A model generated the notes under the pieces. It saw nothing but the letters and a program-made list of their open reading frames with translations. It had not been told where the DNA came from and ran no database searches. This document shows positions 40,580-49,941 of a DNA stretch of 64,000 nt, in pieces (position 1 is the stretch's first letter; each line of letters begins with the position of its first letter). The translations under genes and the position numbers were made by a program. Source of the DNA: a virus; the IMG/VR virus record IMGVR_UViG_3300035181_001203, positions 48,654 through 112,653 of that record; one strand, given 5' to 3'.

Positions 40580-41290
40580 ATGAGCGATCTAATTAAAGAT
40601 AAAATTAGGAAACTTCTCGCATTAGCAGCTTCTGATAGTGTAGAAGAAGCTGAATTAGCAATGGTGAAGGCTCAAGAATTAATGGATCGTTATAATCTGA
40701 ATATGGCAGAAATGAGCCAATCAGAAGCGGTCAATATTGAGCCAGTCATTGAAGATAAAGATCCATTCTACGAAGCTGGACGTATCCGTAAATGGAAAAC
40801 CAGACTTGCCCACATTCTTGCTACTCACAATAATTGTGTAATTTTAACATTTAAATCAGGCGACAGACGCACTCCAAAATCATCAATTAAAATTTTTGGT
40901 CGCCAAGCAGATATTGATAATACTCGATTTTTATTTGCTTATGCCTTAACACAGTTAACTAAGTTATCGGTATTACCTTGTATCGGTTCTGGCATTGCTT
41001 ATAAGGATAGTTGGTATACTGGAGCAGTTGCAGGTATCCATGAAAAACTTAAAGAAATGAAAGCTAAAGTTAAAGCTGAATTTTCTACATTCGCTATTGT
41101 CAAATATGATAGTTGGCTTAAAGAAACTAATGATTTTATACGCAGCAAGTATCGCGTAACTACTGCGCCACAAACCCATAAATCATTAAATTCAGAAGCT
41201 TATAATAGTGGACATAAGGCTGGTCGTGAAATAGACCTTGGTAGTAAGAGTCGGCTTGGTCAGAAATCTACGATTGGAATGATAAAATGA
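40580..41290 (+). CDS. DUF2786-domain protein, 236 aa
   Basis: Residues 5-45 (IKDKIRKLLALAASDSVEEAELAMVKAQELMDRYNL by key residues) match DUF2786, a short helical domain common in phages. The rest has a HILATHNNCVILTF block seen in the domain (DUF7168) that usually accompanies it. Function unknown. Ends with ATGA coupling to the next gene. Confidence 0.75.
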   Translation: MSDLIKDKIRKLLALAASDSVEEAELAMVKAQELMDRYNLNMAEMSQSEAVNIEPVIEDKDPFYEAGRIRKWKTRLAHILATHNNCVILTFKSGDRRTPKSSIKIFGRQADIDNTRFLFAYALTQLTKLSVLPCIGSGIAYKDSWYTGAVAGIHEKLKEMKAKVKAEFSTFAIVKYDSWLKETNDFIRSKYRVTTAPQTHKSLNSEAYNSGHKAGREIDLGSKSRLGQKSTIGMIK

Positions 41291-41511
41291 TAACTAAAGA
41301 AATAGCAGAAACCCTTCCTAACGGAACAATTCTTTATCATAAAAAAGTTAAGAATTCCAGGGGAGAACCATATAAATGTAGAGTTAATGGCAAATGCAAA
41401 GTTTGGAAAACTCGACCCCTGGACTTTAAACTTCCAATAAAGTCTGGACTTTATGAATATGGATATATTACAAATCTTAATGCTGATGAATGGAGTCTAG
41501 ATGCCAACTAA
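41287..41511 (+). CDS. Hypothetical protein, 74 aa
   Basis: A small basic SH3-like protein by appearance (LPNGTILYHKKVKNSRGEPYKCRVNGK...). It carries an inverted pair of the CCAGGGG motif 59 bases apart (41357 and 41416). Family unknown. Confidence 0.5.
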   Translation: MITKEIAETLPNGTILYHKKVKNSRGEPYKCRVNGKCKVWKTRPLDFKLPIKSGLYEYGYITNLNADEWSLDAN

Positions 41512-41776
41512 ATTAAGAAGTCTAAAAAAACAAGCAATTATGTCTTGTACAAAACGATTGCATATGATGAAGAATTTTGAAGCAGTATTAGAATTTTCTC
41601 CCCATCAATTATATCCATCTACAAATCATTTTCGTTCATATTGTAAATGTTGTAATATGTATGTTGATGTAATCCTTAAACCATTACCTAATGAAATTAA
41701 TATTAGTGGTGATGCAGTAGCAATTACTTGTCCATCAGTTCCATATGCAAGGATTAAGAATCCGATTATTTCATGA
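41501..41776 (+). CDS. Small Cys-rich protein, 91 aa
   Basis: YCKCCNMYVDVI with a later single cysteine (ITCPS) suggests a metal site or a small nucleic-acid-binding fold; basic N-terminus (KLRSLKKQ). Family unknown. Confidence 0.45.
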   Translation: MPTKLRSLKKQAIMSCTKRLHMMKNFEAVLEFSPHQLYPSTNHFRSYCKCCNMYVDVILKPLPNEINISGDAVAITCPSVPYARIKNPIIS

Positions 41777-41803
41777 GCAATTATGGATATAAAAAATTAT
41801 TTA

Positions 41804-41832
41804 GTGACACAATAGCAAAGTTGTGATACAAT
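41804..41832 (+). promoter_or_regulatory. Promoter of dnaE
   Basis: GTGACA, 17 bases, TACAAT with TGTGA in front. The leader contains a small hairpin ACACT/AGTGT before the TTAGGAG site. Confidence 0.6.
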
Positions 41833-41883
41833 TATTCTATAGTGCAACACTTGTTCTGAGTGTCTGCAACTTAGGAGATTTTA

Positions 41884-44800
41884 ATGTTATATAATAATCT
41901 TGGTATACATACTGATTTAACGCTTGGCAAATCTGCAATTCAATTTAAAGATTTAAAAGATATAAAATTTAACACTCCAATAGCTATCTGTGATAACGGA
42001 AATATCTCACAATTAGTTAAATCATTAAAACTTAATAAAAACAATATTCCAGCAGTAGAATTATTCGTTATTAAATCATATGCAGAGAAACGAACTCCGA
42101 TTTATAGAGCGCGTTTCTTTGCATTTGATTTAATAGCATATGAATCAATATGTAAAATGATTAATATAGCATCGTTGAATAAATACTATTCTCATAGGAT
42201 TGAGATTAAAGATTTAATTTTAAATGGAGATATAATAATTATTGTTGATTCTGATTTTCTTTTTATTGATCAACTTCCATATGAAAAAACCTATGTTGCG
42301 ATTAATGCAAATACAGATTTAAGTAGTGCAAATATATTAAAATATAAACCTATTTTTTATTATGACTCATATGCTATACACAAAAAGGACATTTCTAAGG
42401 TAGAATTATTGTCAGCTAGAGGTTTCAAACATAATAATAAAGTTTGGTATTATGATGATTCTCACTATCATACAGCTTCATTGATACCAGAGTCAATTAC
42501 AAATTATCTGAATCTACTTAAGAAGGCTGATCACCCTATTATTAAGTTTGAAAATAGATATCCAATCTATTGTGAAGGTTCAGAAGATTATTTTGACGTA
42601 TTAGTATATGCTGGATTTAAGCGAAAGTATCCAAATGCAACACAACAGGAGATTGAAAGATTAGATTATGAAGTCTCAATCATTAAGAAACTTGGATATC
42701 AAGATTATTTTCTCATTAATTGGGACTTTATTAATTGGAGTCGTAATAGAAATATTCCTATTGGTCCAGGTAGAGGTTCAGCCGCAGGTTCTATCGTTGC
42801 TTATTGTCTTGATATCACTAAACTTGATCCTATTGCTAACGGCCTCTATTTTGAGAGATTCTTAAATCCAGAACGAGTAAGTCCTCCAGATATTGATACA
42901 GATATAAGCGATATTGATAGAGCGGAAGTTATTGATTATATACGTCAAAGATATGGAAAAGAAAAAGTTTCTCAAATCATAACTTTTTCTGAATTAAAAT
43001 CAAAATCTGCTTTAAAAGATGCTGCGCGTTTACATGAAATGGATGCGTCAGAAGTTAATAGAATAACATCATATTTTCCACCATCAAAATTTGGTATACC
43101 TCCTACTCTTGAAGAAGCATATAATGTTGAACTTGTTCGATCTTGGGCAGATTCACATGCTAGTATTTGGAATGAAGCAAAAGCACTAGAAGGGTTCGTA
43201 AGACAAGTTGGAATCCATGCGGCTGGACTAATTATTGCTCCTAAAGAAATAAATACTCTTACTGGAATCCAGTATGCTAATGGTGAAGCTATATGCCAGT
43301 TTGATAAAGATGATGCAGAAAAATTTGGTCTACTTAAAATGGATTTCTTGGGTTTAGCAACTTTAGGTCTTATAAAAAAGACTCAAGAATTATTAGGTAA
43401 ATCATATTATGATATGGAAAAAGTTCCATTAGATGACTGGAAAGTTTATGATGCGTTTTCCAGGGGCGATACTCATGGAGTTTTTCAATTTGAATCTGAT
43501 GGAATGAGAAAATTACTTAAACGTATTAAGCCAACATCATTTGCCGATATTGCTGCTGCTACCGCTTTATATAGACCAGGCCCATTAATGTCTGGATTAA
43601 CAGAAAATTATATTCACAATAAACATTCTATTAATCCAGAATATTTAATTCCAGAATTTCAAGAGCTTCTGAGTGAAACTTATGGGATATTTGCATATCA
43701 AGAACAAGTAATGCTAGTATCACAAAAAATTGCTGGATTTACATTATCTAGAGCAGATAATTTACGAAAAGCAATTGGTAAAAAAGATAGAAATTTAATG
43801 AAAACTATGGAAGAAGAATTTATTTCTGGTTGTTTGGCTGGTGGACAGACTAGTGAGAAGGCAGAAAAATTATGGACACAGATAGTATCATTCGCAGATT
43901 ATTGTTTTAATAAATCACACTCATATGCTTATGCTTTAATTTCTTATTGGACGATGTATTTAAAATTAAATTATCCAAAAGAATTTGCAGTTTCATTATT
44001 ATCATTAGATATGAAAGATAGTTCTGCGCTCCGTTCTCATTTCTTTGCCTTCAAAGACAAAATCAACTTTATCCCTCCATATATTAATAAAGGTGGAGAG
44101 GGTTTTAAGATTTGTGATAATGGTATTATGATGGGATTTGGTTCTATTAAAGGAATGGGTAATAGTTCTTCGTCTATAGAAAATAATCAACCATATAAAA
44201 ATATCTCAGATGTAGTCATTAAAAATAATTTAGATAAAACACAATTAACTACATTAATCTATAGTGGTGCATTTGATGAAATGGAGCCTGATAAATCGGT
44301 TCTATTAGGAAATTTAGAACGTCTTTTAAAATTTGGAAAAGAAAATAAGACTTCTGAAATTTTTAATATTTTTGATCCTTCAGAAGTATTTAATTTGGAT
44401 AGAAGCAGAAAAATTAAATTACCGATTGAAGGATACATGGAGAAAGCCTGTTATGGCTTTAATATTTATCATGGATTCGTAGGAAAAAATAAATGGTTGA
44501 TTGATTCATTAGAATCAGATTCTATAATTGGAACTATCATAGAAATTAAAAGAGCCAAAACTAAAGTAAAACAACAAGATATGGCCATTCTAACAATTGA
44601 GACAGCTAAAGGTAATATGAAAGCTGTTTTATTCCCAAATATATATGATAAATTTTCAGTTCAATTAGCAAAAGAAGAAACTTATGCATTTAGAGGCGAA
44701 TTGAAATATGGTAAAAATAATGAAGGTGATGAAGAAGCATCTTTAATTGTTTCAGATATGTTAATAGAATCTGGAATTGTAATTAATGAAGTTAAACTAG

Positions 44801-45012
44801 AAAAAGAAGAAGCAATAACGCAAGGAGAATTTAACAATATCTTGGATAGATGTTATGTTGGAAATGGATATACTACAGTAAAAGTTTTTGAAATACAAAA
44901 TGATGGAGATAGTCATTTTCTTTTTAAACATGAACAATCTATTGATTATACAGAATCTATACATAAAATTCTATTAGATAATAGATTTGATATTTTAATA
45001 AAAATCTTCTAA
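41884..45012 (+). CDS. dnaE: C-family DNA polymerase (DnaE-like alpha subunit)
   Basis: GPGRGSAAGS (residues 294-303), PDIDTD (335-340, catalytic Asp 336 and 338) and KMDFLGL (third Asp 487) are the polymerase active-site motifs; the helical finger and ALYRPGPL, FAYQEQVM and FNKSHSYAYA blocks follow. The N-terminal PHP region (GIHTDLTLGKSAIQF) has lost the HxH metal motif, so its nuclease is probably inactive. A C-terminal OB-like part (IIGTIIEIKRAKTKVKQQDM) is present. Length 1042 aa is near bacterial DnaE. The phage thus has its own replicative polymerase; no beta clamp or proofreading subunit was recognised in this window. Confidence 0.93.
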   Translation: MLYNNLGIHTDLTLGKSAIQFKDLKDIKFNTPIAICDNGNISQLVKSLKLNKNNIPAVELFVIKSYAEKRTPIYRARFFAFDLIAYESICKMINIASLNKYYSHRIEIKDLILNGDIIIIVDSDFLFIDQLPYEKTYVAINANTDLSSANILKYKPIFYYDSYAIHKKDISKVELLSARGFKHNNKVWYYDDSHYHTASLIPESITNYLNLLKKADHPIIKFENRYPIYCEGSEDYFDVLVYAGFKRKYPNATQQEIERLDYEVSIIKKLGYQDYFLINWDFINWSRNRNIPIGPGRGSAAGSIVAYCLDITKLDPIANGLYFERFLNPERVSPPDIDTDISDIDRAEVIDYIRQRYGKEKVSQIITFSELKSKSALKDAARLHEMDASEVNRITSYFPPSKFGIPPTLEEAYNVELVRSWADSHASIWNEAKALEGFVRQVGIHAAGLIIAPKEINTLTGIQYANGEAICQFDKDDAEKFGLLKMDFLGLATLGLIKKTQELLGKSYYDMEKVPLDDWKVYDAFSRGDTHGVFQFESDGMRKLLKRIKPTSFADIAAATALYRPGPLMSGLTENYIHNKHSINPEYLIPEFQELLSETYGIFAYQEQVMLVSQKIAGFTLSRADNLRKAIGKKDRNLMKTMEEEFISGCLAGGQTSEKAEKLWTQIVSFADYCFNKSHSYAYALISYWTMYLKLNYPKEFAVSLLSLDMKDSSALRSHFFAFKDKINFIPPYINKGGEGFKICDNGIMMGFGSIKGMGNSSSSIENNQPYKNISDVVIKNNLDKTQLTTLIYSGAFDEMEPDKSVLLGNLERLLKFGKENKTSEIFNIFDPSEVFNLDRSRKIKLPIEGYMEKACYGFNIYHGFVGKNKWLIDSLESDSIIGTIIEIKRAKTKVKQQDMAILTIETAKGNMKAVLFPNIYDKFSVQLAKEETYAFRGELKYGKNNEGDEEASLIVSDMLIESGIVINEVKLEKEEAITQGEFNNILDRCYVGNGYTTVKVFEIQNDGDSHFLFKHEQSIDYTESIHKILLDNRFDILIKIF

Positions 45013-45017
45013 TAAGA

Positions 45018-45045
45018 GAAGCCCATTTTAAATGGGCTTTTTTTT
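45018..45045 (+). terminator. Terminator after dnaE
   Basis: AGAAGCCCAT/ATGGGCTT and eight T residues. Confidence 0.9.
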
Positions 45046-45112
45046 AGATATTCAATATTTAATTAAAACTCAATAGCTAGTGAATATTCCATCTTATTTT
45101 ATTAAGAGGTTT

Positions 45113-45543
45113 TTAAGCTTTCGCCAAAGACGCTATTCCACGTCTCAAAATATTAATAGCCGCATTAATATCTCGATCCAAAATTAAACCGCAAGAACAT
45201 TCATGGATTCTATCTGATAATTTTTTATCAATTATTTTTCCACATCTAGAACATTCTTTAGTTGTATTTTTTGGATTAATTAGAACTACTCTTTTACCGG
45301 CCCATTCTGCCTTCTATAAATTTAACAAAGATTTGAATTAGAAATTTTCCATTGCGTGAGATATGTAGATAAATCATATAAAGAAATGTTTTTCTTATCT
45401 TTTTCCAATGCATTTTTATGAAGTTCTAAAGTTTTATTATAAATATATCTACATCCTTCTAATGTAGCTTCTAACTTACTGAGTTGCAACTTCGTAGGAT
45501 ATAGTCTATATTTGAAAAATTTATGCAAGTAAGACATCAGCAT
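45113..45543 (-). pseudogene. tnpB: Internally deleted TnpB (IS200/IS605-type) remnant
   Basis: The minus strand begins with a TnpB N-terminus (FKYRLYPTKLQLSKLEATL, CRYIYNKTL) that stops after 73 residues. Directly after it another frame encodes the TnpB C-terminus: AEWAGKRVVLINPKNTTKEC, SRCGKI, HECSCGLILDRDINAAINIL, i.e. the zinc ribbon (four Cys) and the last RuvC motif (DRDINAA). The middle part with the first RuvC aspartate and the glutamate is gone, so the nuclease is dead. No TnpA was found nearby. Confidence 0.85.
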
Positions 45544-45623
45544 AACGTTATCTTAAAAATTTTCAAGGAAGATTCTCTTATATTTTTAAGCATAATATGT
45601 TAAACTACATCAAGGTAGGCCAA

Positions 45624-46523
45624 ATGGAATATTCTATTCAAGAACTTATCGAAAATGTAACAACAGCTAGTATAAATAGAATGATACCTATTCTAATAGG
45701 CCAAAGTAAATCTATCTATAAAGAAACTTTAAATTTTATTGATGTTAATAAAACTCAATTACAATTATCAAATATAAATGATTCTTTAATAGATGAAACA
45801 ACTATATCTGTAAATATAAAATCATGGAATTTAAAAACAAGTCAATTTTCTATTACTAATACGATAGTTGGGATAAATCAAATTGAAATAAATATACCAG
45901 TAATAGGAAGATTACCTAACACATCTATTTTTGTTGTAGTAGATATAAACAATAACATATTATTTTCTTCAACTATAAATAATTTTATTTACAAACAAAC
46001 TAATTTAAATCAAATTAATATAGATATTCCGCTAACATTAACAGGTACATTAATTTGTTATATTGTGAATGTAGAAACTACTACTATAACTGGTAGTTTT
46101 AATTCATTGTCTAATATTTTGACTGTTGATACAAGTTTTATATTTAAAACACCGTCTTTTAATTCTATATATAATACTTCATACGTTTCATATATAGGAT
46201 CATCTAAAATCTATTCAGTTAATACTTATACAAATATATCACAAGATATAATTGATGCTGAACAAAATATTGGAATAAAGAGTGGTTTAATTTTAGGACA
46301 AGATGCAGTAGTAATATCATATCCTAATAATACTTACATAACTTCATTATTAGAAGATTTAGATAAATTAAATACTGGATATTATATAGTTCCAATTAAT
46401 TTAGACATAGAACAAACATTAGCTTCATATATAAATAATAAATTTTATCAATTATTAATTTCACCAAGTAATTTTAATCCATTAGTTAAAGTAGTATCGG
46501 GTGAAACTTATAGATTACCATAG
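45624..46523 (+). CDS. Virion protein, 299 aa, N-terminus of the structural block
   Basis: The ATG after AAGGTAGG is preferred over one 27 bases upstream. Asn/Ile/Thr-rich beta protein; the end (LEDLDKLNTGYYIVPINLDIEQTL) resembles sheath-type domains in appearance. Tail or baseplate structural role inferred from the neighbours. Confidence 0.5.
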   Translation: MEYSIQELIENVTTASINRMIPILIGQSKSIYKETLNFIDVNKTQLQLSNINDSLIDETTISVNIKSWNLKTSQFSITNTIVGINQIEINIPVIGRLPNTSIFVVVDINNNILFSSTINNFIYKQTNLNQINIDIPLTLTGTLICYIVNVETTTITGSFNSLSNILTVDTSFIFKTPSFNSIYNTSYVSYIGSSKIYSVNTYTNISQDIIDAEQNIGIKSGLILGQDAVVISYPNNTYITSLLEDLDKLNTGYYIVPINLDIEQTLASYINNKFYQLLISPSNFNPLVKVVSGETYRLP

Positions 46524-46592
46524 GTATATAAGAGATAATATATTATTTAAAATGTTACAAAATATTATCAAAATTTATGAACTGGTGATGAT

Positions 46593-48077
46593 ATGAGTTT
46601 GATCAAATTAGCTAAAAAAGAAAAAGAAAAAGAAAAAGAAAAGCTTAAAGAACAAAAATTCAAACCCCAAAAACATCAAATAAGTGCTGTTAAAAAATTT
46701 GAAAAAAGTAAATCAGAAATATTTTTTCACGGTTTAGGAAGTGGCAAAACATTAACTAGTATTATGGCAGGTGAGAGAACCCCTGGAAATAAATTAGTGT
46801 TAACTCCAGCTTCTCTTGCTCATAATTTTAGAAAAGAATTACATAAATTTAATATATCAGATCAAAATTATAAACTTGTATCTTATGAAAAGTTTAGACG
46901 TAATCCAGATAAATTTATAGATAAATATAAACCATCTATGATTATTGCTGATGAATTCCATAGAGCAAATAATATGGATTCTCTTACTGGTGATTCATTA
47001 AGAAAAGCTAGATTGAAAACCAAAAAGTTTATAGGTTTGACTGGATCTTTAGCTCAAAATAGACCATCAGAAATTGGTGAGTTATTACATACTGCAACCG
47101 GAAAACCAGTATTAGGAAATAATCAAGAAGAGTTTGATAAAAAATTTATTAAAAATCGTATAATTAAACCTAGTTTATTTGGTCGTTTCATAGGTATAAA
47201 ACCAGGGGCTATTGAAGAACCTAAGAATTTAGATAAATTTAAAACTATTGCTGACCAGTATATTAGTACGTTTGCTGGTGATGAAGAATATAAAAAACAT
47301 TTACCTATTGTAGAAAGAGATGTTGTTAGAATAAAAATGGACAAGCCTCAACAAAAAATTTACGACTACACTTTTGGTAAGGCTCCAGCGTGGGTTAAAT
47401 TTAAAATAAGACATAATATGCCGACATCTAAGCGTGAGTCCGTTAATATTAACTCTTTTTTAATGGGTAGTAGGCAGGCGTCAACAGCTATTCAGCCATT
47501 CGGGGTACAATCTAGTACCCCAAAACTCAATGCAGTTTTGCATGACTTAGAACATGGAATAAAAACTGATAAGAATTTTAAAGGTGTAGTTTACTCAAAC
47601 TTCCTTGAAGGTGGATTACTGCCTCTTGGAGAAAAATTAAAAAAACATAATATTCCATATGGATCATTCACTGGACAACAAACGCATTCTGAACGAAATT
47701 CAATGATTCATGATTATAATAAAGGAAAATTAAAAGTATTATTGTTATCACAGGCTGGCGGTGAAGGTCTTGATCTTAAAGGTACAAAATATTTAGGTAT
47801 AATGGATCCTTCATGGAATCCTGAAAAAACTGAGCAAGTAGTAGGAAGAATAGCAAGATTTAAATCACATGAAATGCTGCCAGAAAATGAACGTAAAGTA
47901 ATAGTTAAAGAATATTTATCTGAACCAAAATTAGGATTACTAGGTAAAATCAAAAAAGTATTTAAACCAGAAACACATGCAATTGGAACTGATGAATATA
48001 TTCGTAATAGATCTCTTGAGAAAAAAAATCTAAATGATAAATTTACAAACATTCTGAAAGGAATGTCGAATGTCTGA
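46593..48077 (+). CDS. Tagged SNF2/SF2 helicase, 494 aa
   Basis: The start is MSLIKLA, then a Lys/Glu-rich linker. Helicase motifs: HQISAVKKF (Q-like), GLGSGKT (Walker A, 47-53), DEFH (Walker B, 121-124), LTGS (III, ~150-153), VVYSNFLEGG, SQAGGEGLDLK (V) and QVVGRIARF (VI). It therefore belongs to SF2, nearest to SNF2-like translocases. It lies inside the structural block and shares its tag with predicted virion proteins, so packaging into the virion is inferred. Overlaps the next gene by 8 bases. Confidence 0.85.
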   Translation: MSLIKLAKKEKEKEKEKLKEQKFKPQKHQISAVKKFEKSKSEIFFHGLGSGKTLTSIMAGERTPGNKLVLTPASLAHNFRKELHKFNISDQNYKLVSYEKFRRNPDKFIDKYKPSMIIADEFHRANNMDSLTGDSLRKARLKTKKFIGLTGSLAQNRPSEIGELLHTATGKPVLGNNQEEFDKKFIKNRIIKPSLFGRFIGIKPGAIEEPKNLDKFKTIADQYISTFAGDEEYKKHLPIVERDVVRIKMDKPQQKIYDYTFGKAPAWVKFKIRHNMPTSKRESVNINSFLMGSRQASTAIQPFGVQSSTPKLNAVLHDLEHGIKTDKNFKGVVYSNFLEGGLLPLGEKLKKHNIPYGSFTGQQTHSERNSMIHDYNKGKLKVLLLSQAGGEGLDLKGTKYLGIMDPSWNPEKTEQVVGRIARFKSHEMLPENERKVIVKEYLSEPKLGLLGKIKKVFKPETHAIGTDEYIRNRSLEKKNLNDKFTNILKGMSNV

Positions 48078-49296
48078 TTCACAATTTTTATTTAATTATC
48101 TTCCATCATTTTATCAGAACTTTATGAATGATAAAGATGGGAATAATTTAATTGCTCCAATCTTTGATATTTATTTAAATAGTATTAGCGATGCAATATT
48201 CCAGGGGCAGCAAATTGGGGCTGTTCCTTTTATAGAATTATGTGATCCTATTATTGTTGAATTATTTTCTACTATTGATGTAACAATAAATAATAAATAT
48301 TTAGATGGTTATATTATAGATAATGAAATAATTAAACTAGAAGGATTATATCTCGATGGTAATTTTACAAAACCAGTATTAGGAACATATTCAATTAAAC
48401 ATAATATTTCAAATAATATTCGTTATATAGTTTTTGATACGCAATTACCGTTAACTCAATCAAATATTTTTATTCAAAAAGTTTATAGAGATAAACAGAT
48501 TCTACAAAATATTTGGGGAAATTTAATTAATTACAAAAAACAGATTCCTGATTATAATACTTTATCAGATGGATTTATAGTAGATTTCACATCTATTCAA
48601 TCTGACTTAATTTCATATAAAAATCAGATTATAGCTTTATATTATGGTCTTATTAATGGACCTTCTATTAATTCAATGCGTAATGGATTAGGAATATTTC
48701 TTGGTTTAAAATATGCAACATTTGATGGTATTGTGACAGATTTGAGTAGTGGTGTTACTATAGAATCTTTAGATAGATTGACAACATATAACGCTCCATG
48801 TATTCCAAGAACAGATTTAATAATTGGATCATTAGTTAAAAAATATGATTTACTTGAACAGCCTACATATACTTTTTATGATATTTATAATAATCCAGCA
48901 GCATTTACACAAATTCTTTTAGAAGGACAAGCTGATAAATATTTTACCCTATTAAATATAGATACGGCTAATCAAGAACAATATGCTCATTTAACTTTTG
49001 ATTCGACTATTTCATTCGATGATGTTAATATTTATTGGGATATGGGCAATGGGACTGGACTTGTTAAAGATTTGACAGGCACTACATTGACACCAAAATA
49101 TGACCCACTAACGCCAGAAACAAGATTTGATTCATGGGTTTCACCTTTATTTAATAATGAAAAAATATATGAAATGTTTAGAAATTTATTTATAGTTAGA
49201 GTTGATTCAGCTACAAATGCTAATGCTGATTTTACATATTATCTTAATAGAATAAAACCAATTTGGACAAAATATATTACTTCAGTGTATGTTTAG
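48070..49296 (+). CDS. Tail/baseplate protein, 408 aa
   Basis: FLFNYLPSFYQNFMN at the start resembles the 'LP..Y' opening of tail protein I/baseplate wedge-type proteins. The body is beta-rich. Baseplate role inferred from position before fibres. CCAGGGG copy at 48201. Confidence 0.5.
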   Translation: MSDSQFLFNYLPSFYQNFMNDKDGNNLIAPIFDIYLNSISDAIFQGQQIGAVPFIELCDPIIVELFSTIDVTINNKYLDGYIIDNEIIKLEGLYLDGNFTKPVLGTYSIKHNISNNIRYIVFDTQLPLTQSNIFIQKVYRDKQILQNIWGNLINYKKQIPDYNTLSDGFIVDFTSIQSDLISYKNQIIALYYGLINGPSINSMRNGLGIFLGLKYATFDGIVTDLSSGVTIESLDRLTTYNAPCIPRTDLIIGSLVKKYDLLEQPTYTFYDIYNNPAAFTQILLEGQADKYFTLLNIDTANQEQYAHLTFDSTISFDDVNIYWDMGNGTGLVKDLTGTTLTPKYDPLTPETRFDSWVSPLFNNEKIYEMFRNLFIVRVDSATNANADFTYYLNRIKPIWTKYITSVYV

Positions 49297-49304
49297 GATA
49301 ATGT

Positions 49305-49526
49305 ATGTTAAAAATATCTAATTTAGGATTTGCAGCTTTTCTCATGCTGAAAGAGAAGAGACTTTTAGCTACTCCAACAAAAGATACAAATGGAAAGTTT
49401 GAATTCTATTTCGATATAGCACAAGATAATTATGATGCTTTACTTCACGAGTATGCTACAAGTGATTTTTCTAAGTTTGATAATAATCTCATAAATCTTA
49501 AAAAAATGTTATCTGGAAGAAAATAA
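49305..49526 (+). CDS. Hypothetical protein, 73 aa, in structural block
   Basis: Small mixed protein (FGFAAFLMLKEKRLLATPTKD-like start; key residues only) with site AGGATA. Resembles DUF5659-type small phage proteins in appearance. Function unknown. Confidence 0.5.
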   Translation: MLKISNLGFAAFLMLKEKRLLATPTKDTNGKFEFYFDIAQDNYDALLHEYATSDFSKFDNNLINLKKMLSGRK

Positions 49527-49527
49527 T

Positions 49528-49902
49528 ATGAGTGTCACATTAAACAAAGCTACAGATCAATTCATTATTTTTAAAATATATGATGATTATATGTCTAAAA
49601 ATCCTGTAGATTTAACTTCATATATTGATATTATTTGTGCTATAACAGAAGATGGTAGATTACTTTTAGAAAAAAAATATAGTGAAAATGCATTTCAATT
49701 TTCAACCGATTTATCTAGTGGAACTTTATATATTGCAACATTATCAATTGCAAAAAAAGATACTGAATCTCTTACCATAAATCCACAATACGAAGAAAGA
49801 ACAAGATATATAGAATTATTTGGAATTGATAAAAATAGAAAAGTTGTAAGATTTATTAAAACAGAATTCTATCTTGAAGGGTCTGGATATTATGTACATT
49901 GA
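49528..49902 (+). CDS. Virion-associated beta protein, 124 aa
   Basis: Beta-sandwich-like composition (LTSYIDIICAITEDGRLLLEKK, LSIAKKDTESLTI). Similar small proteins sit near baseplate upper proteins in other phages. Role inferred. Confidence 0.5.
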   Translation: MSVTLNKATDQFIIFKIYDDYMSKNPVDLTSYIDIICAITEDGRLLLEKKYSENAFQFSTDLSSGTLYIATLSIAKKDTESLTINPQYEERTRYIELFGIDKNRKVVRFIKTEFYLEGSGYYVH

Positions 49903-49941
49903 GATAATTGTTGGTCCTAATTTTTACGTTGAGGTAGAAGT

